Shown one piece after another: positions 10,668-18,828 of a stretch of 64,000 nucleotides of DNA (positions are counted from its first letter, which is position 1; each line of letters starts with the position of its first letter). Source of the stretch: Mesobacillus jeotgali. GTDB lineage: Bacteria > Bacillota > Bacilli > Bacillales > Cytobacillaceae. Position numbers and translations under genes: made by a program. The notes beneath the pieces were generated by a model. It saw nothing but the letters and a program-made list of their open reading frames with translations, was not told the DNA's origin and did not search any database. The stretch covers positions 4,334,001 to 4,398,000 of the forward strand of contig NZ_CP109811.1 in the NCBI RefSeq assembly GCF_014856545.2, given 5' to 3'.

Positions 10668-11623
10668 CATATCATTACAAGCTTCCTATTCTTCTTGTTA
10701 TGGTACATATCTTGGTCTGCCTCGTTAACAAGCTTATCCATTTTATATAAAGAGTGATCACAAAAAGCATAACCAACTGAAAGACTGACAGATAATCCAA
10801 TGCTATCAATACTATGGCTATTCACCTTTTCAGCGATTTCTTTAACCATTCTGTCCATATGATCGCGGCTAAAACCAGTGGCTAAAAGGGCAAACTCATC
10901 TCCCCCCATTCTGGCAACGACGAGTTGGTCAGAAGCAAAACAATTCAAGATGCTGGCAGCCGTTTTGATTAACAGATCCCCTGCCTTATGGCCATAATGG
11001 TCATTCACATGCTTCAAATCATCCAGGTCGCACATAATGACCGCAGCAGATAAATCCTCAACAGAATCATACTTTTCAAGTACCTTCTCAAAATAACCCC
11101 TATTGTACAGACCTGTCAGATCATCATGATTGATCCGATACTCCAGTTCCTCCTGAAGTTTGATTTTCTCTGAAATATTTCGGAGTATTCCCTGCAAAGC
11201 GACGATTTCTCCATCCTTGTAAACAGGGGTCGTATATTCTTCATACCAGGTATAGCCGCCTTTCCGGTCATTTATCCTATATATGATCGGCTGATTGTAA
11301 TCCACCTCGCCCCTGATTTTCTTCCATAGCATTTCTAAATCGTCAGGATGTACCAGGTAAAAGAATTTTGATGGATCCACGAAGGCGTCCTTCGCCATTT
11401 CCTCTCCGAAAAAATGCTCCAGAGGCGGCATGACATAACGAAACTGGAACCCCGGCTTCTTTTCAAAATAATAAATAATATCCTTCGTACTCGCTACCAG
11501 ACCAGAAAAGCGCTGATCCTCCTCAAACTGTTCCCTTTGAATCCTTCTCTTCTCAAAAAAATGAAAAACCCCAAAACCAGCAGCCCCCGCCAACAAACCA
11601 AACAAAAACATCATCAACTCCAC
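10667..11623 (-). CDS. PAS-GGDEF diguanylate cyclase, membrane-anchored
   Basis: A 318-aa protein predicted to make the second messenger c-di-GMP from two GTP. One N-terminal membrane helix (about 5-20) is followed by a PAS sensor domain (about 45-165) and a C-terminal GGDEF domain (about 170-318). The active-site signature RMGGDEFAL is intact, so activity is expected. The RxxD product-inhibition site that would sit five residues before GGDEF is absent (SDQL there), so feedback control may be missing. GTG start at 11623 with GGAAGGGATG upstream. The c-di-GMP riboswitch and pgaCD about 6-7 kb away are likely targets of the signal (inference). Confidence 0.88.
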   Translation of the reverse strand: MELMMFLFGLLAGAAGFGVFHFFEKRRIQREQFEEDQRFSGLVASTKDIIYYFEKKPGFQFRYVMPPLEHFFGEEMAKDAFVDPSKFFYLVHPDDLEMLWKKIRGEVDYNQPIIYRINDRKGGYTWYEEYTTPVYKDGEIVALQGILRNISEKIKLQEELEYRINHDDLTGLYNRGYFEKVLEKYDSVEDLSAAVIMCDLDDLKHVNDHYGHKAGDLLIKTAASILNCFASDQLVVARMGGDEFALLATGFSRDHMDRMVKEIAEKVNSHSIDSIGLSVSLSVGYAFCDHSLYKMDKLVNEADQDMYHNKKNRKLVMI

Positions 11624-11639
11624 TTAATTCATCCCTTCC

Positions 11640-11682
11640 AGGTGACAGGCACCATCCATTTAATGGATGGTGCCTGTCACCT
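11640..11682. repeat. GTGACAGGCACC palindrome copy
   Basis: Near-perfect 43-bp palindrome, arms AGGTGACAGGCACCATCCA and its complement. It overlaps the stop codon of the SLH gene to its right and can fold as that gene's terminator. Confidence 0.85.
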
Positions 11683-13030
11683 AATTCAAATTCAACTCTT
11701 CTTTTACATAGGCTACTGGCTTGAGGTTTTGATCATAGATAACAAGGGTGATATAGAACTTGCCGTCTTTATTGGTTTCTTTGAAGTTGGTTATGGCAAC
11801 TGCCGATAAACCGAAGCTGTCATTAATTTTAAAGATGCGGTCTCCTTTGGCGGAAATGGCATCATTGTATGTGAAATCTGAATAACTGCCGTGCAGTGAA
11901 TAATAAGATCCAAGTGTCTGATAGTTTGCAGGAAGATTCGTGGAAATGAAATAAACCCCTCTGCTATTGTCCACTTTGAAAATACCATTGCCATCGATTT
12001 TGTCTGCTGAGGTTTGGGTGATGATAGCAGGTTTGAGTGTAATTACATTTTCCTGGTAGGCCAATGGCTTTTTATCCTTGTCATAGAAAATGACCGTAAC
12101 ATATCGTTTTGGATCAGAAATTTCTTCACTAGAAATGTGGGTAATAATGGCTGAATTTCTTCCAATCGTATCGATCCTCCCAGGCTTTCCCATCATTTCT
12201 GAGAGGTTAATCGGTTTTTCTGACACCTTCCATGCCAAGAATTCCATCCCGGGCTGAACGTAGTCTTTAATTTGACTTAACACTCCGCCTTTCCCGCCGA
12301 GAGCAACATGGGCTTGATTGGTAGTCCAATAATATGGGTTATCCGTATCCAGCCCGACCAGATCAACTTTAGGAAGACTGACTGACTTTTCATCATCAGA
12401 TGGTGTCTTAAATCGGTCATCAATTGCCCTGGCTAAGAAAACCGAGAACTCCACTCTCGTTAATGGTTTATTCGGTCTGAAGGTTTTATCAGCAAAACCA
12501 AACGTGATATTGTTAGCGGCAAGCAAGTTAATATCATCATAGGCAAAATGTGTTTTGCCCACATCTTTAAATTGACCTTTATAATTCCCTTCCAGCTTGT
12601 ATGCCTTCGCTACAATAGAGGCCATTTCACCGCGCGTCAATGACTTGGAAGGCAACAGCTTGCTTTCTGTAATGACTTCCGTCAAAATACCTTCACCAAT
12701 CAGAGCTTTTACCGGCAGATAATATGGACTTGTTTTACCGACGTCCTTCAACCCAGGATCCTTGTACTTGGAACCATCCAACTTAAAGGCCCTTGCAATC
12801 ATGATGACAGCCTGTCCACGGGTAATATTTTCCCCCGGACGGAATGTTTGGTCCTTATAACCCCCAATCACACCCTTTTCAACTAAAAAACTGATTTCCT
12901 CCGACGCCCAATATGATTCATTTACATCTACAAATTTAGCTTTAGCGAACCCAGGTCCAACGGCAATCAAACTTCCAGTCAGTAAAAACATAGCCAACAA
13001 AACTATAAATCTCTGTTTTCCCCTCACCAT
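11681..13030 (-). CDS. SLH-domain surface protein with duplicated C-terminal module
   Basis: 449 aa from the ATG at 13030. AGGAGG lies six bases before it, whereas an in-frame GTG at 13033 is too close. A signal peptide ends near AKAKF. Three SLH repeats (about 32-210), each with a ...GYKDQTFRP- or FADKTFRP-like core, anchor it to secondary cell-wall polymer. The C-terminal half has no family that I recognise. It contains two related stretches, TVIFYDKDKKPLAY and TLVIYDQNLKPVAY, about 110 residues apart, indicating a tandem duplication of a beta-rich domain. Likely a surface structural or binding protein; function not assigned. Confidence 0.85.
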   Translation of the reverse strand: MVRGKQRFIVLLAMFLLTGSLIAVGPGFAKAKFVDVNESYWASEEISFLVEKGVIGGYKDQTFRPGENITRGQAVIMIARAFKLDGSKYKDPGLKDVGKTSPYYLPVKALIGEGILTEVITESKLLPSKSLTRGEMASIVAKAYKLEGNYKGQFKDVGKTHFAYDDINLLAANNITFGFADKTFRPNKPLTRVEFSVFLARAIDDRFKTPSDDEKSVSLPKVDLVGLDTDNPYYWTTNQAHVALGGKGGVLSQIKDYVQPGMEFLAWKVSEKPINLSEMMGKPGRIDTIGRNSAIITHISSEEISDPKRYVTVIFYDKDKKPLAYQENVITLKPAIITQTSADKIDGNGIFKVDNSRGVYFISTNLPANYQTLGSYYSLHGSYSDFTYNDAISAKGDRIFKINDSFGLSAVAITNFKETNKDGKFYITLVIYDQNLKPVAYVKEELNLN

Positions 13031-13096
13031 CACAAACCTCCTACTATTTTCCTATACTTATTTTACCAGATTATTCTAAAAGTCAATATAGAAAAA

Positions 13097-13136
13097 GTGA
13101 CAGGCACCTCCCTTTTTTTTGGGAGGTGCCTGTCAC
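13097..13136. repeat. GTGACAGGCACC palindrome copy
   Basis: Arms GTGACAGGCACCTCCC and GGGAGGTGCCTGTCAC around a T8 loop. Overlaps the stop codon of the DUF4304 gene. Confidence 0.85.
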
Positions 13137-13738
13137 GAAATACCTAATCGCTCTGCAAGTTCTTTCGTATATTCTTTTTGCGAGTCATACTCTGCCCGCT
13201 TGTAGGATTCCTTTATTCGTTTCTTGGCTTTGTCGCTATAACCGTATGCATGGTACAGGATGGTTAAAAAGTGTGGGGTTTCGTATTTTCCCTGTTCTTC
13301 ATACTGTTCCATCTCTTTTATTACATCATCTATGCTATTAAACCGTTCGAAGTAAGAGAAAATGACAGTTTCAATGTCAGCTTCAATCTGCTTCTTCAAT
13401 TCCTCAATATTGGTGTCTGAACTAAGCTTATACCAGTGGTCTGGTATATTTTTCAGCTCGGTAATCCTTTGCCTTAGCACTGAATTCACTTCGGTCGGGA
13501 ATTGCGGTGGGGCAAAGTCATAAAAGGTCCCAAAGAGTTTATCTGTAAAAATCCCTGTATTGATCGTGAATTCAACCTCATCTGCTGTATTCCACCTTGA
13601 GGACTGGATATTCACCGTCAAAGCGAATTCGCCACAGTCCTTTGCAAAATTATTCCCTCTCTTTTTGAAACCCTTGGCTTTATATAACGGGGCAATCGTT
13701 TCCTTTATGATTTCTTTTAACATTTGCTGCATGGTCAA
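13133..13738 (-). CDS. DUF4304 domain-containing protein
   Basis: 201 aa, soluble, no signal peptide. The N-terminal pattern (IIKETIAPLYKAKGFKKRG followed by a VNIQSS core) is typical of DUF4304, a family without established function often found near toxin/immunity or defence genes. Starts are ambiguous: TTG at 13738 lies 10 bases after AAAGGGGAG, with ATG codons at 13732 and 13723. It is the last gene of an apparent three-gene unit with the small membrane peptide and the amidase. Function unknown. Confidence 0.75.
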   Translation of the reverse strand: MTMQQMLKEIIKETIAPLYKAKGFKKRGNNFAKDCGEFALTVNIQSSRWNTADEVEFTINTGIFTDKLFGTFYDFAPPQFPTEVNSVLRQRITELKNIPDHWYKLSSDTNIEELKKQIEADIETVIFSYFERFNSIDDVIKEMEQYEEQGKYETPHFLTILYHAYGYSDKAKKRIKESYKRAEYDSQKEYTKELAERLGIS

Positions 13739-13755
13739 TGGCTGTAGACTCCCCT

Positions 13756-13875
13756 TTAATCATTTTTCTTAACACTTTTTGCTATAAGCCAAATAGTGAA
13801 TGCACCCACTAAAACTATCATTCCAGCAGTAAGCCCTGTTTCAATTTTAAAAATAAAGTGATGGAGCCTCATCAT
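13756..13875 (-). CDS. Small single-pass membrane peptide (39 aa)
   Basis: Begins MMRLHHFIFK, has one strongly hydrophobic helix (TAGMIVLVGAFTIWLIA) and ends with a basic tail. Its ATG at 13875 overlaps the TGA of the amidase gene as ATGA, and AAGGAGA stands just upstream, so translational coupling is likely. Size and position next to an amidase recall holin-like or membrane-anchoring peptides, but there is no sequence proof of either role. Confidence 0.6.
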   Translation of the reverse strand: MMRLHHFIFKIETGLTAGMIVLVGAFTIWLIAKSVKKND

Positions 13876-14570
13876 GAATCTCCTTCAAGCTTTAGTTTCG
13901 ACCAGTCAAACAAGCTTCCCGGATCGTTCTTTCGTTCAGGGGCGTACTCATCATGCCCAATAATATGCTCTCTGTTCCGCAGAATCTTCTTATTCCTGGC
14001 GAGGATATCTTCAAGCAGAAGGTTTAGTGACTGGTATTGAGCTTCCGTGTAACCAATATGCTCTTGAGGAATCTTTTTATAGACATCTGCAGAAAGGATT
14101 GTTCCCATTTCGGCTTCAGTACCAATCGCCATAAGCTCGATCCCGATTGAATAGTCATTCAAATCATCTTTATATTCAGGATACCCTGGCAGCTCTCCTT
14201 TGCCCGCATGCCTGGCAGCCCTGGTTTCCGGCAGCAAATAATAGATTTTCCCTTCGCGGTCAATCATATAGTGAGGTGAAACATCATAATTCACAAAAAT
14301 TTCCCGGATATCCTCATATATATATGGATTCTCCGGATTCATTGCCGCATGGCTGATAAAATGGAGCACCACATGGGTTTGAACATTACTCCTCGGCACA
14401 AAGTTAAGCCTTGGCATGAAATCCTGAATGACAGGGATTCGAATTTCTGTGTAAACATCTCTGCTTCTCTTCGTTTCAGCCTTAACCACAACCTCTTCAT
14501 GAGTTTGACCAGAACAACCACCCGTTATCACCAAAGAAATCAGAAGCAACAGCAGAATTCTCCCATTCAT
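13872..14570 (-). CDS. N-acetylmuramoyl-L-alanine amidase (Amidase_2), probable lipoprotein
   Basis: 232 aa. A hydrophobic leader ends in VITGGCSG, a slightly unusual lipobox, so the protein is probably lipid-anchored outside the membrane. The amidase_2 fold is indicated by the zinc-ligand His in LHFISHA, a SPHYMIDREGKIYYL strand-turn-strand segment, the RAARHAGKG motif and the HIIGHDEYAPERKNDPG segment with the second His and catalytic residues. It would cleave the amide between muramic acid and the stem peptide. ATG 14570 follows GGGAGA. The gene overlaps the downstream 39-aa membrane peptide by four bases. Confidence 0.88.
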   Translation of the reverse strand: MNGRILLLLLISLVITGGCSGQTHEEVVVKAETKRSRDVYTEIRIPVIQDFMPRLNFVPRSNVQTHVVLHFISHAAMNPENPYIYEDIREIFVNYDVSPHYMIDREGKIYYLLPETRAARHAGKGELPGYPEYKDDLNDYSIGIELMAIGTEAEMGTILSADVYKKIPQEHIGYTEAQYQSLNLLLEDILARNKKILRNREHIIGHDEYAPERKNDPGSLFDWSKLKLEGDS

Positions 14571-14637
14571 CCCTGCATTCTCCCTGCCCGTAAATTATAA
14601 TGAACTACTTCTACATCTGGTCACCATATTCCTTTAA

Positions 14638-14678
14638 GGTGACAGGCACCATCCATAAATTGGATGGTGCCTGTCACC
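14638..14678. repeat. GTGACAGGCACC palindrome copy
   Basis: Perfect arms GGTGACAGGCACCATCCA and complement around TAAAT. Sits four bases before the 3' end of the nuclease gene and upstream of the amidase gene on the same strand, so it can serve as the nuclease terminator. Confidence 0.85.
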
Positions 14679-14682
14679 GATT

Positions 14683-15234
14683 TTATACCTCTTGAAGTTC
14701 ATTCATTGAAAACTGTACCTCAATCTCATCTACTTCAACTTCGATTGTTGCGTCACAAAGGTAGACTAATACACTCTCAATTCCAAGGTACTCTTTAGCA
14801 AGGTACATAAAGCGCAGCTGCGATTCTCTTAGATTGTCTCTTCCCTTCTTAACTTCAGCAAAAAAGATAGAATCTAAGTTATAAACAAATAAATCCGGGT
14901 TTTCTATTGAGACGTTTCCTTCAATCAGCCGGGTCACTTCCTGCTTAAAAGCTGAAATCCTTTCATGATCAATAAGAGTCGCAATCATCCGGTTATATGG
15001 GTCAAACATCGATTTCTTTGAGAGAAAATTAAACTCATCCGTAAAAACATGATAGCCATGACTGCGGAAATACTGCTCAGCATGCCATTCACCAAATCCG
15101 TACCCATTGCTGATTCCCGGCCCTTTACGGCCAAGCAGAAAAGCAGGAACAACTGCAGGATTCCGTCGTTTCCATTTATGCAGCAACTCTGGATCATAAG
15201 GAATCGTAATTTTACTGATGTTTAATGAGTGCAT
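14683..15234 (-). CDS. VRR-NUC-like nuclease domain protein
   Basis: 183 aa from the ATG at 15234, chosen because GGTAGGAG lies five bases upstream; in-frame ATGs at 15255 and 15252 lack that site. The C-terminal half shows a PD-(D/E)XK layout of the VRR-NUC kind: GEWHAEQYF, then NPDLFVYN, FFAEVKKGRDNLRESQ and a following helix. Such domains cut branched or damaged DNA and appear in repair enzymes, phages and restriction systems. No partner helicase, methylase or toxin gene is adjacent, so the role is open. The first 45 residues have no recognised domain. Confidence 0.65.
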   Translation of the reverse strand: MHSLNISKITIPYDPELLHKWKRRNPAVVPAFLLGRKGPGISNGYGFGEWHAEQYFRSHGYHVFTDEFNFLSKKSMFDPYNRMIATLIDHERISAFKQEVTRLIEGNVSIENPDLFVYNLDSIFFAEVKKGRDNLRESQLRFMYLAKEYLGIESVLVYLCDATIEVEVDEIEVQFSMNELQEV

Positions 15235-15439
15235 ATAAACTCCTACCTTCATCATGTAGTGACATTATTCTCTCTTTTATGTGAGCAGGCCAGTCGCAAG
15301 AGTCCCAACTATATAATATTCACAATCTTGAAATAAATTAGTTATTTTTTCCTATTTTATCATAAAATGAAAAGTGTTGTCTGTCTCTTTTTTTCTCTTT
15401 GTCTATTTTTAAAAATCATTATATTCCCTCAAGACTCCT

Positions 15440-15489
15440 CCCTGTTTTAGGGATACTGGGCTAATTAGTCCGAAAGCCACCGGATTTTC
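15440..15489 (+). other. Candidate structured leader upstream of the SLH gene
   Basis: Three small hairpins follow one another: CCCT/AGGG around GTTTT, GGGCTAATTAGTCC, and GAAA/TTTC around GCCACCGGAT. The stretch lies about 50-100 bp before the SLH gene start. I could not match it to a known riboswitch class. The rest of the 285-bp gap (15256-15540) is AT-rich without a gene. Confidence 0.2.
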
Positions 15490-15540
15490 TCTCCCACTTC
15501 CTTTATACTAATTTTATAGAATATCTAATGAGGTGAAAAC

Positions 15541-16584
15541 TTGAAAAAAGTTATTATTTCTATTGTTTCTGCTGCCATGTTATTTGGTGTTTTCGGAGGC
15601 GCTTCAGCAGCCGCTAGTGCGTTTACCGATATTGATTCCTCGCCGATGAAGCCTCATATCGAAAGGCTTGCAAAGGAAAACATCATTAGTGGATATATGG
15701 ATGGCACGTTTCGGCCAAAGGAAAAAGTAACAAGGGCTCAATATGCTAAAATGCTTGCGCTTGCGATGGGACTGTCTCCAGATGCAAATGCTGCCCGACA
15801 GTTTACCGACCTGTCTGACTGGTCAAGACCGTATGTCGGCGCGTTGGTGAAGGCCGGAATCTCCCATGGCAAATCCAAGACGTCTTTTGGCGGAAATGAC
15901 TTTATCACTAGACAGGAAATGGCCGTTATGTTCGTACGCGCCATGGGTCTGGAAGAGTTTGTTCACATGCTCGACTACAAAAATTCATTTGCCGATTCCA
16001 GCAAGATTTCAAGCTGGGCCAAACACCATGTATTTTTCCTGAAGGATATTGGCTTTGCTGACGGAAATGGAACATACTACTTCCCGCAGGATGCAACCAC
16101 ACGTGAAGCATTCGCCAAACTGACCTACCGATTCACAATCGAAGAACATAAGTACTTCGAATTAGCATTGAATCGCATTGCTTTAGAAGTTTATGAAAAT
16201 ATTAAAAAGGTCACCTATCTGGGCGACAGCCTGATTAAGATCACCTATACTGATGGCACAGTGGAAGATGATCATGCTGAGGTATTTCTTGATGAACTGT
16301 GGTGGAACTATCATTACTATTCTCTCGAGGAGATGGACGGCCACGACTGGTCCGCAATGAATAGTACCGAAAAACGCGAGCTGATCATGTTCATCCTCGA
16401 CTACTGGGACACTGACTATGATATCTATGTTCTTACAAGAACGAAGGAAGATGCCTATAGAGTCCTGTTAGAAAGAGTGAATCTTGTATTCCTGCACGAA
16501 CACCAGCGTTACCAGAACTTCATGCGCGAATTCATCTGGGCAGCCGTTGATACTCGCACAATCGACACTGTCGATGAAGAATAA
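15541..16584 (+). CDS. SLH-domain surface protein
   Basis: 347 aa with TTG start after GAGGTGAAAAC. A signal peptide ends in GGASAAAS. Three SLH repeats (about 27-200) contain YMDGTFRPKEKVTRA, FGGNDFITRQEMA and YFPQDATTREAFA cores. The remaining 145 residues are acidic and aromatic-rich (DELWWNYHYYS, YWDTDYDIY) and match no family that I recognise. Probably exported and held on the wall through SCWP binding. Confidence 0.85.
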   Translation: MKKVIISIVSAAMLFGVFGGASAAASAFTDIDSSPMKPHIERLAKENIISGYMDGTFRPKEKVTRAQYAKMLALAMGLSPDANAARQFTDLSDWSRPYVGALVKAGISHGKSKTSFGGNDFITRQEMAVMFVRAMGLEEFVHMLDYKNSFADSSKISSWAKHHVFFLKDIGFADGNGTYYFPQDATTREAFAKLTYRFTIEEHKYFELALNRIALEVYENIKKVTYLGDSLIKITYTDGTVEDDHAEVFLDELWWNYHYYSLEEMDGHDWSAMNSTEKRELIMFILDYWDTDYDIYVLTRTKEDAYRVLLERVNLVFLHEHQRYQNFMREFIWAAVDTRTIDTVDEE

Positions 16585-16585
16585 G

Positions 16586-16636
16586 AAAGCAGGCTCACCA
16601 GTTCCGAATACACGGATCTGTGTGAGTCTGCTTTTT
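16586..16636 (+). terminator. Rho-independent terminator after the SLH gene
   Basis: Arms AAAGCAGGCTCAC and GTGAGTCTGCTTT with one G-T wobble, followed by a T-run. Confidence 0.8.
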
Positions 16637-16651
16637 CTAATTACCTGGAAC

Positions 16652-16690
16652 GTGCCTGTCACCTTCCTGTCTCTGGAAGGTGCCTGTCAC
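16652..16690. repeat. Rearranged GTGCCTGTCAC repeat pair
   Basis: Two direct copies of GTGCCTGTCAC (16652-16662 and 16680-16690) flank a small CACCTTCC/GGAAGGTG hairpin. Unlike the other copies the outer arms are in the same orientation. Confidence 0.7.
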
Positions 16691-16823
16691 TTGGTAACTC
16701 CAACCAAATCCTCCGGTCAGAACTCTCCAAATACTACCAAATATTAAAGATTGCTAATCTGCAACCCAGCAAAGTAATATCATCTTAATACTACTGAAAT
16801 TTTTAAATAGGACGGGTGCAAAT

Positions 16824-18062
16824 TTGGTTAACTTCTTAGTGCTGTTTCTATTCTATTATCCACTGGTAATGGGAATTATTTGGGTTACAGGAAGCTTGAT
16901 TTATTATGTAAAAAAAGAAAAACGCAATTTCATTCCTGAAGAAAATATCAAGGATTTACCCTTCGTTTCTCTGATGATTCCTGCATATAACGAGGAACAG
17001 ACAATCGAGGAAACAGTAAAATATGCATCAGATCTCAATTATCCGGATTATGAAGTGATTGTCATCAATGATGGCAGCAAGGACCGTACACTTGAGATAC
17101 TGAAATCATTATTAGACATCTATCCAAGATTGCGTGTCGTCAACATTGCAAATAACAAAGGCAAAGCAAATGCCCTGAAACAGGGTGTGCTCGCTTCCAA
17201 AGGTGAGCTCATCGCAACAATTGATAGTGACGCCATCCTCGACAAGGATGCACTCAACTATATCGTCCCGCATTTCATTACTCCTAATAATGGGGAAAGA
17301 GTGGGAGCGGTAACCGGCAACCCAAGAATCCGCAACCGGACAAGCCTGCTTGCGAAAATCCAGCTTGTAGAATACGCCAGCATTATTGGTCTGATAAAAA
17401 GGACGCAAAGAGTGCTCGGAAAAGTGATGACAGTTTCCGGAGTATTTGTCGTTTTTCGTAAAAAAGCCCTCCTGGACGCGGGGATGTGGGATACTGACCT
17501 GATCACGGACGACATTGGTATTACGTGGAAGCTGCAAAGGAGATTCTGGGATGTTCGCTACGAACCGAAGGCACTATGCTGGATGCTCGTTCCAGAAACA
17601 TTGAGGGGAATCTGGAAGCAGCGGCTGAGATGGACCCAGGGCGGTATCGAGGTCACCCTCCGCCATATGGATATCTTTCTCGACTGGCGTCAGCGGAGGC
17701 TGTATCCTGTCTATCTCGAGCAGGTGCTGAGCGTTCTTTGGTCAATCACCTGGTTTGTCTCGCTGCTCATTATGCTGTACAGATACTTTTTCCATCAGGA
17801 ATTCATCATGCCAACTTTGTGGATCGGAAACTATCTATCTATCATTTGTCTGCTGCAATTCCTCGTCGCCCTATTCATTGAGAAGAAGTATGAAAAAGGA
17901 ATCTTGAAATACATGCTTTGGGGAATCTGGTACCCAATCCTTTACTGGCATATCAATGCCCTGCTTGTGATCAGGGCGCTCCCAAGAGGGCTAAAGATCC
18001 TCAAGAAAAACAAAAAACAGTTCGCAACCTGGGAAAGTCCTGACCGCGGACTCCATTTATAA
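16824..18062 (+). CDS. pgaC: Poly-beta-1,6-N-acetylglucosamine synthase (GT2)
   Basis: 412-aa processive membrane glycosyltransferase of the PgaC/IcaA type, polymerising UDP-GlcNAc into PNAG and extruding it. N-terminal membrane helix (about 3-26). The GT-A domain has SLMIPAYNEE, the VIVINDGSKDRT nucleotide-binding Asp, IATIDSDA (DxD-like), TDDIGITWKLQ (acceptor Asp) and QRLRW (QxxRW), followed by three to four C-terminal membrane segments. TTG start after AGGACGGGTG. pgaD follows after 9 bp. In E. coli PgaC-PgaD together are allosterically activated by c-di-GMP; whether this holds here is inference. Confidence 0.88.
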   Translation: MVNFLVLFLFYYPLVMGIIWVTGSLIYYVKKEKRNFIPEENIKDLPFVSLMIPAYNEEQTIEETVKYASDLNYPDYEVIVINDGSKDRTLEILKSLLDIYPRLRVVNIANNKGKANALKQGVLASKGELIATIDSDAILDKDALNYIVPHFITPNNGERVGAVTGNPRIRNRTSLLAKIQLVEYASIIGLIKRTQRVLGKVMTVSGVFVVFRKKALLDAGMWDTDLITDDIGITWKLQRRFWDVRYEPKALCWMLVPETLRGIWKQRLRWTQGGIEVTLRHMDIFLDWRQRRLYPVYLEQVLSVLWSITWFVSLLIMLYRYFFHQEFIMPTLWIGNYLSIICLLQFLVALFIEKKYEKGILKYMLWGIWYPILYWHINALLVIRALPRGLKILKKNKKQFATWESPDRGLHL

Positions 18063-18071
18063 GGAGACAAC

Positions 18072-18440
18072 ATGATCATAAACAACAAGCAGTCCAAACC
18101 GCGAAAACTCATAGATCTTCTCTTCACCTTGTTCGGCTGGGCATTTCTCGCATTGTTTCTGTATAACTTCATTACTCATTACGAAGGTACCCTGGATTTC
18201 ACCTTCCTTGAACTGAATTTAGCTAATGCGAATTCAATTATCCTTATCACCATCCTCGTGGTGATCCTGAGTGCCGCTTTCCTCAGCTGGTGGAGTTCCT
18301 ATAACAGGCGCAAATACGGACCGCTTAAAAGAAGGACCTTCCCGCCTCAGACAGGCGAAAAAGAACTGGCTGAGTATTTTCAGGTGACCGAAGACGAACT
18401 GGGTATAATCCAAGACAATAGTTATATTGATCGGAAGTAA
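18072..18440 (+). CDS. pgaD: PgaD-like accessory protein for PNAG synthesis
   Basis: 122 aa with two hydrophobic segments (LIDLLFTLFGWAFLALFLY and IILITILVVILSAAFLSWW) and a short cytoplasmic tail. Size, topology and position right behind pgaC match PgaD, the small subunit needed for c-di-GMP-dependent synthase activity in Gram-negative bacteria. Sequence conservation of PgaD is low, so the name rests partly on context. RBS AAGGAGAC overlaps the end of pgaC. Confidence 0.75.
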   Translation: MIINNKQSKPRKLIDLLFTLFGWAFLALFLYNFITHYEGTLDFTFLELNLANANSIILITILVVILSAAFLSWWSSYNRRKYGPLKRRTFPPQTGEKELAEYFQVTEDELGIIQDNSYIDRK

Positions 18441-18496
18441 AATTAGCGAGAACACATTGTTTTTTCGGAAACCATTCCAATGTACGTATTGAACTG

Positions 18497-18531
18497 CACC
18501 TCCATAGTAACCACCCTATGGAGGTGTTTTT
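18497..18531 (+). terminator. Terminator of the pgaCD unit
   Basis: Perfect 11-bp stem CACCTCCATAG/CTATGGAGGTG followed by TTTTTG. Confidence 0.85.
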
Positions 18532-18717
18532 GTCATCGGCCATTTAAATTGACAATAAACATCCCTTTTTAAACCTAATCTTCTTTATTACCTCATACCA
18601 ATTCCTCACTAGTCAGTAAGACTCATTTTCAAAAAATACAGCAGTTTCCTGTTTAACCGGCTACTCAACCGGGAAAGAAAGTTCATAGTGCATTTATTCA
18701 TTTCAGAATTTTCTTTA

Positions 18718-18806
18718 TGTCTTAAGGGCAAAATTGCTGAAAGGCAATGACGCAAAGCTATAGGGGCTAAAGCAAAAACTACGCCTGCCAGCTGCCATCA
18801 AACTAC
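18718..18806 (+). ncRNA. Cyclic-di-GMP-I (GEMM) riboswitch
   Basis: The element has the class-I landmarks in order: AAGGGCAAA, a GAAA-capped hairpin (ATTGC...GCAAT), the invariant GACGCAAAGC, then TATAGGGGCTAA, a short spacer and GCCTGCCAGCTGCC closing the second stem. It lies about 20 bp upstream of the RBS (AAAGGGGAT) of a 46-aa membrane peptide. No clear terminator separates aptamer and RBS, so translational control is possible. A terminator separates it from pgaCD upstream. Confidence 0.85.
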
Positions 18807-18828
18807 ATAGTAAAAGGGGATTTATTTG

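Noticed and set aside
15440..15489. A second c-di-GMP-I riboswitch
   Set aside because: The required GGGCAAA and GACGCAAAGC elements are missing.
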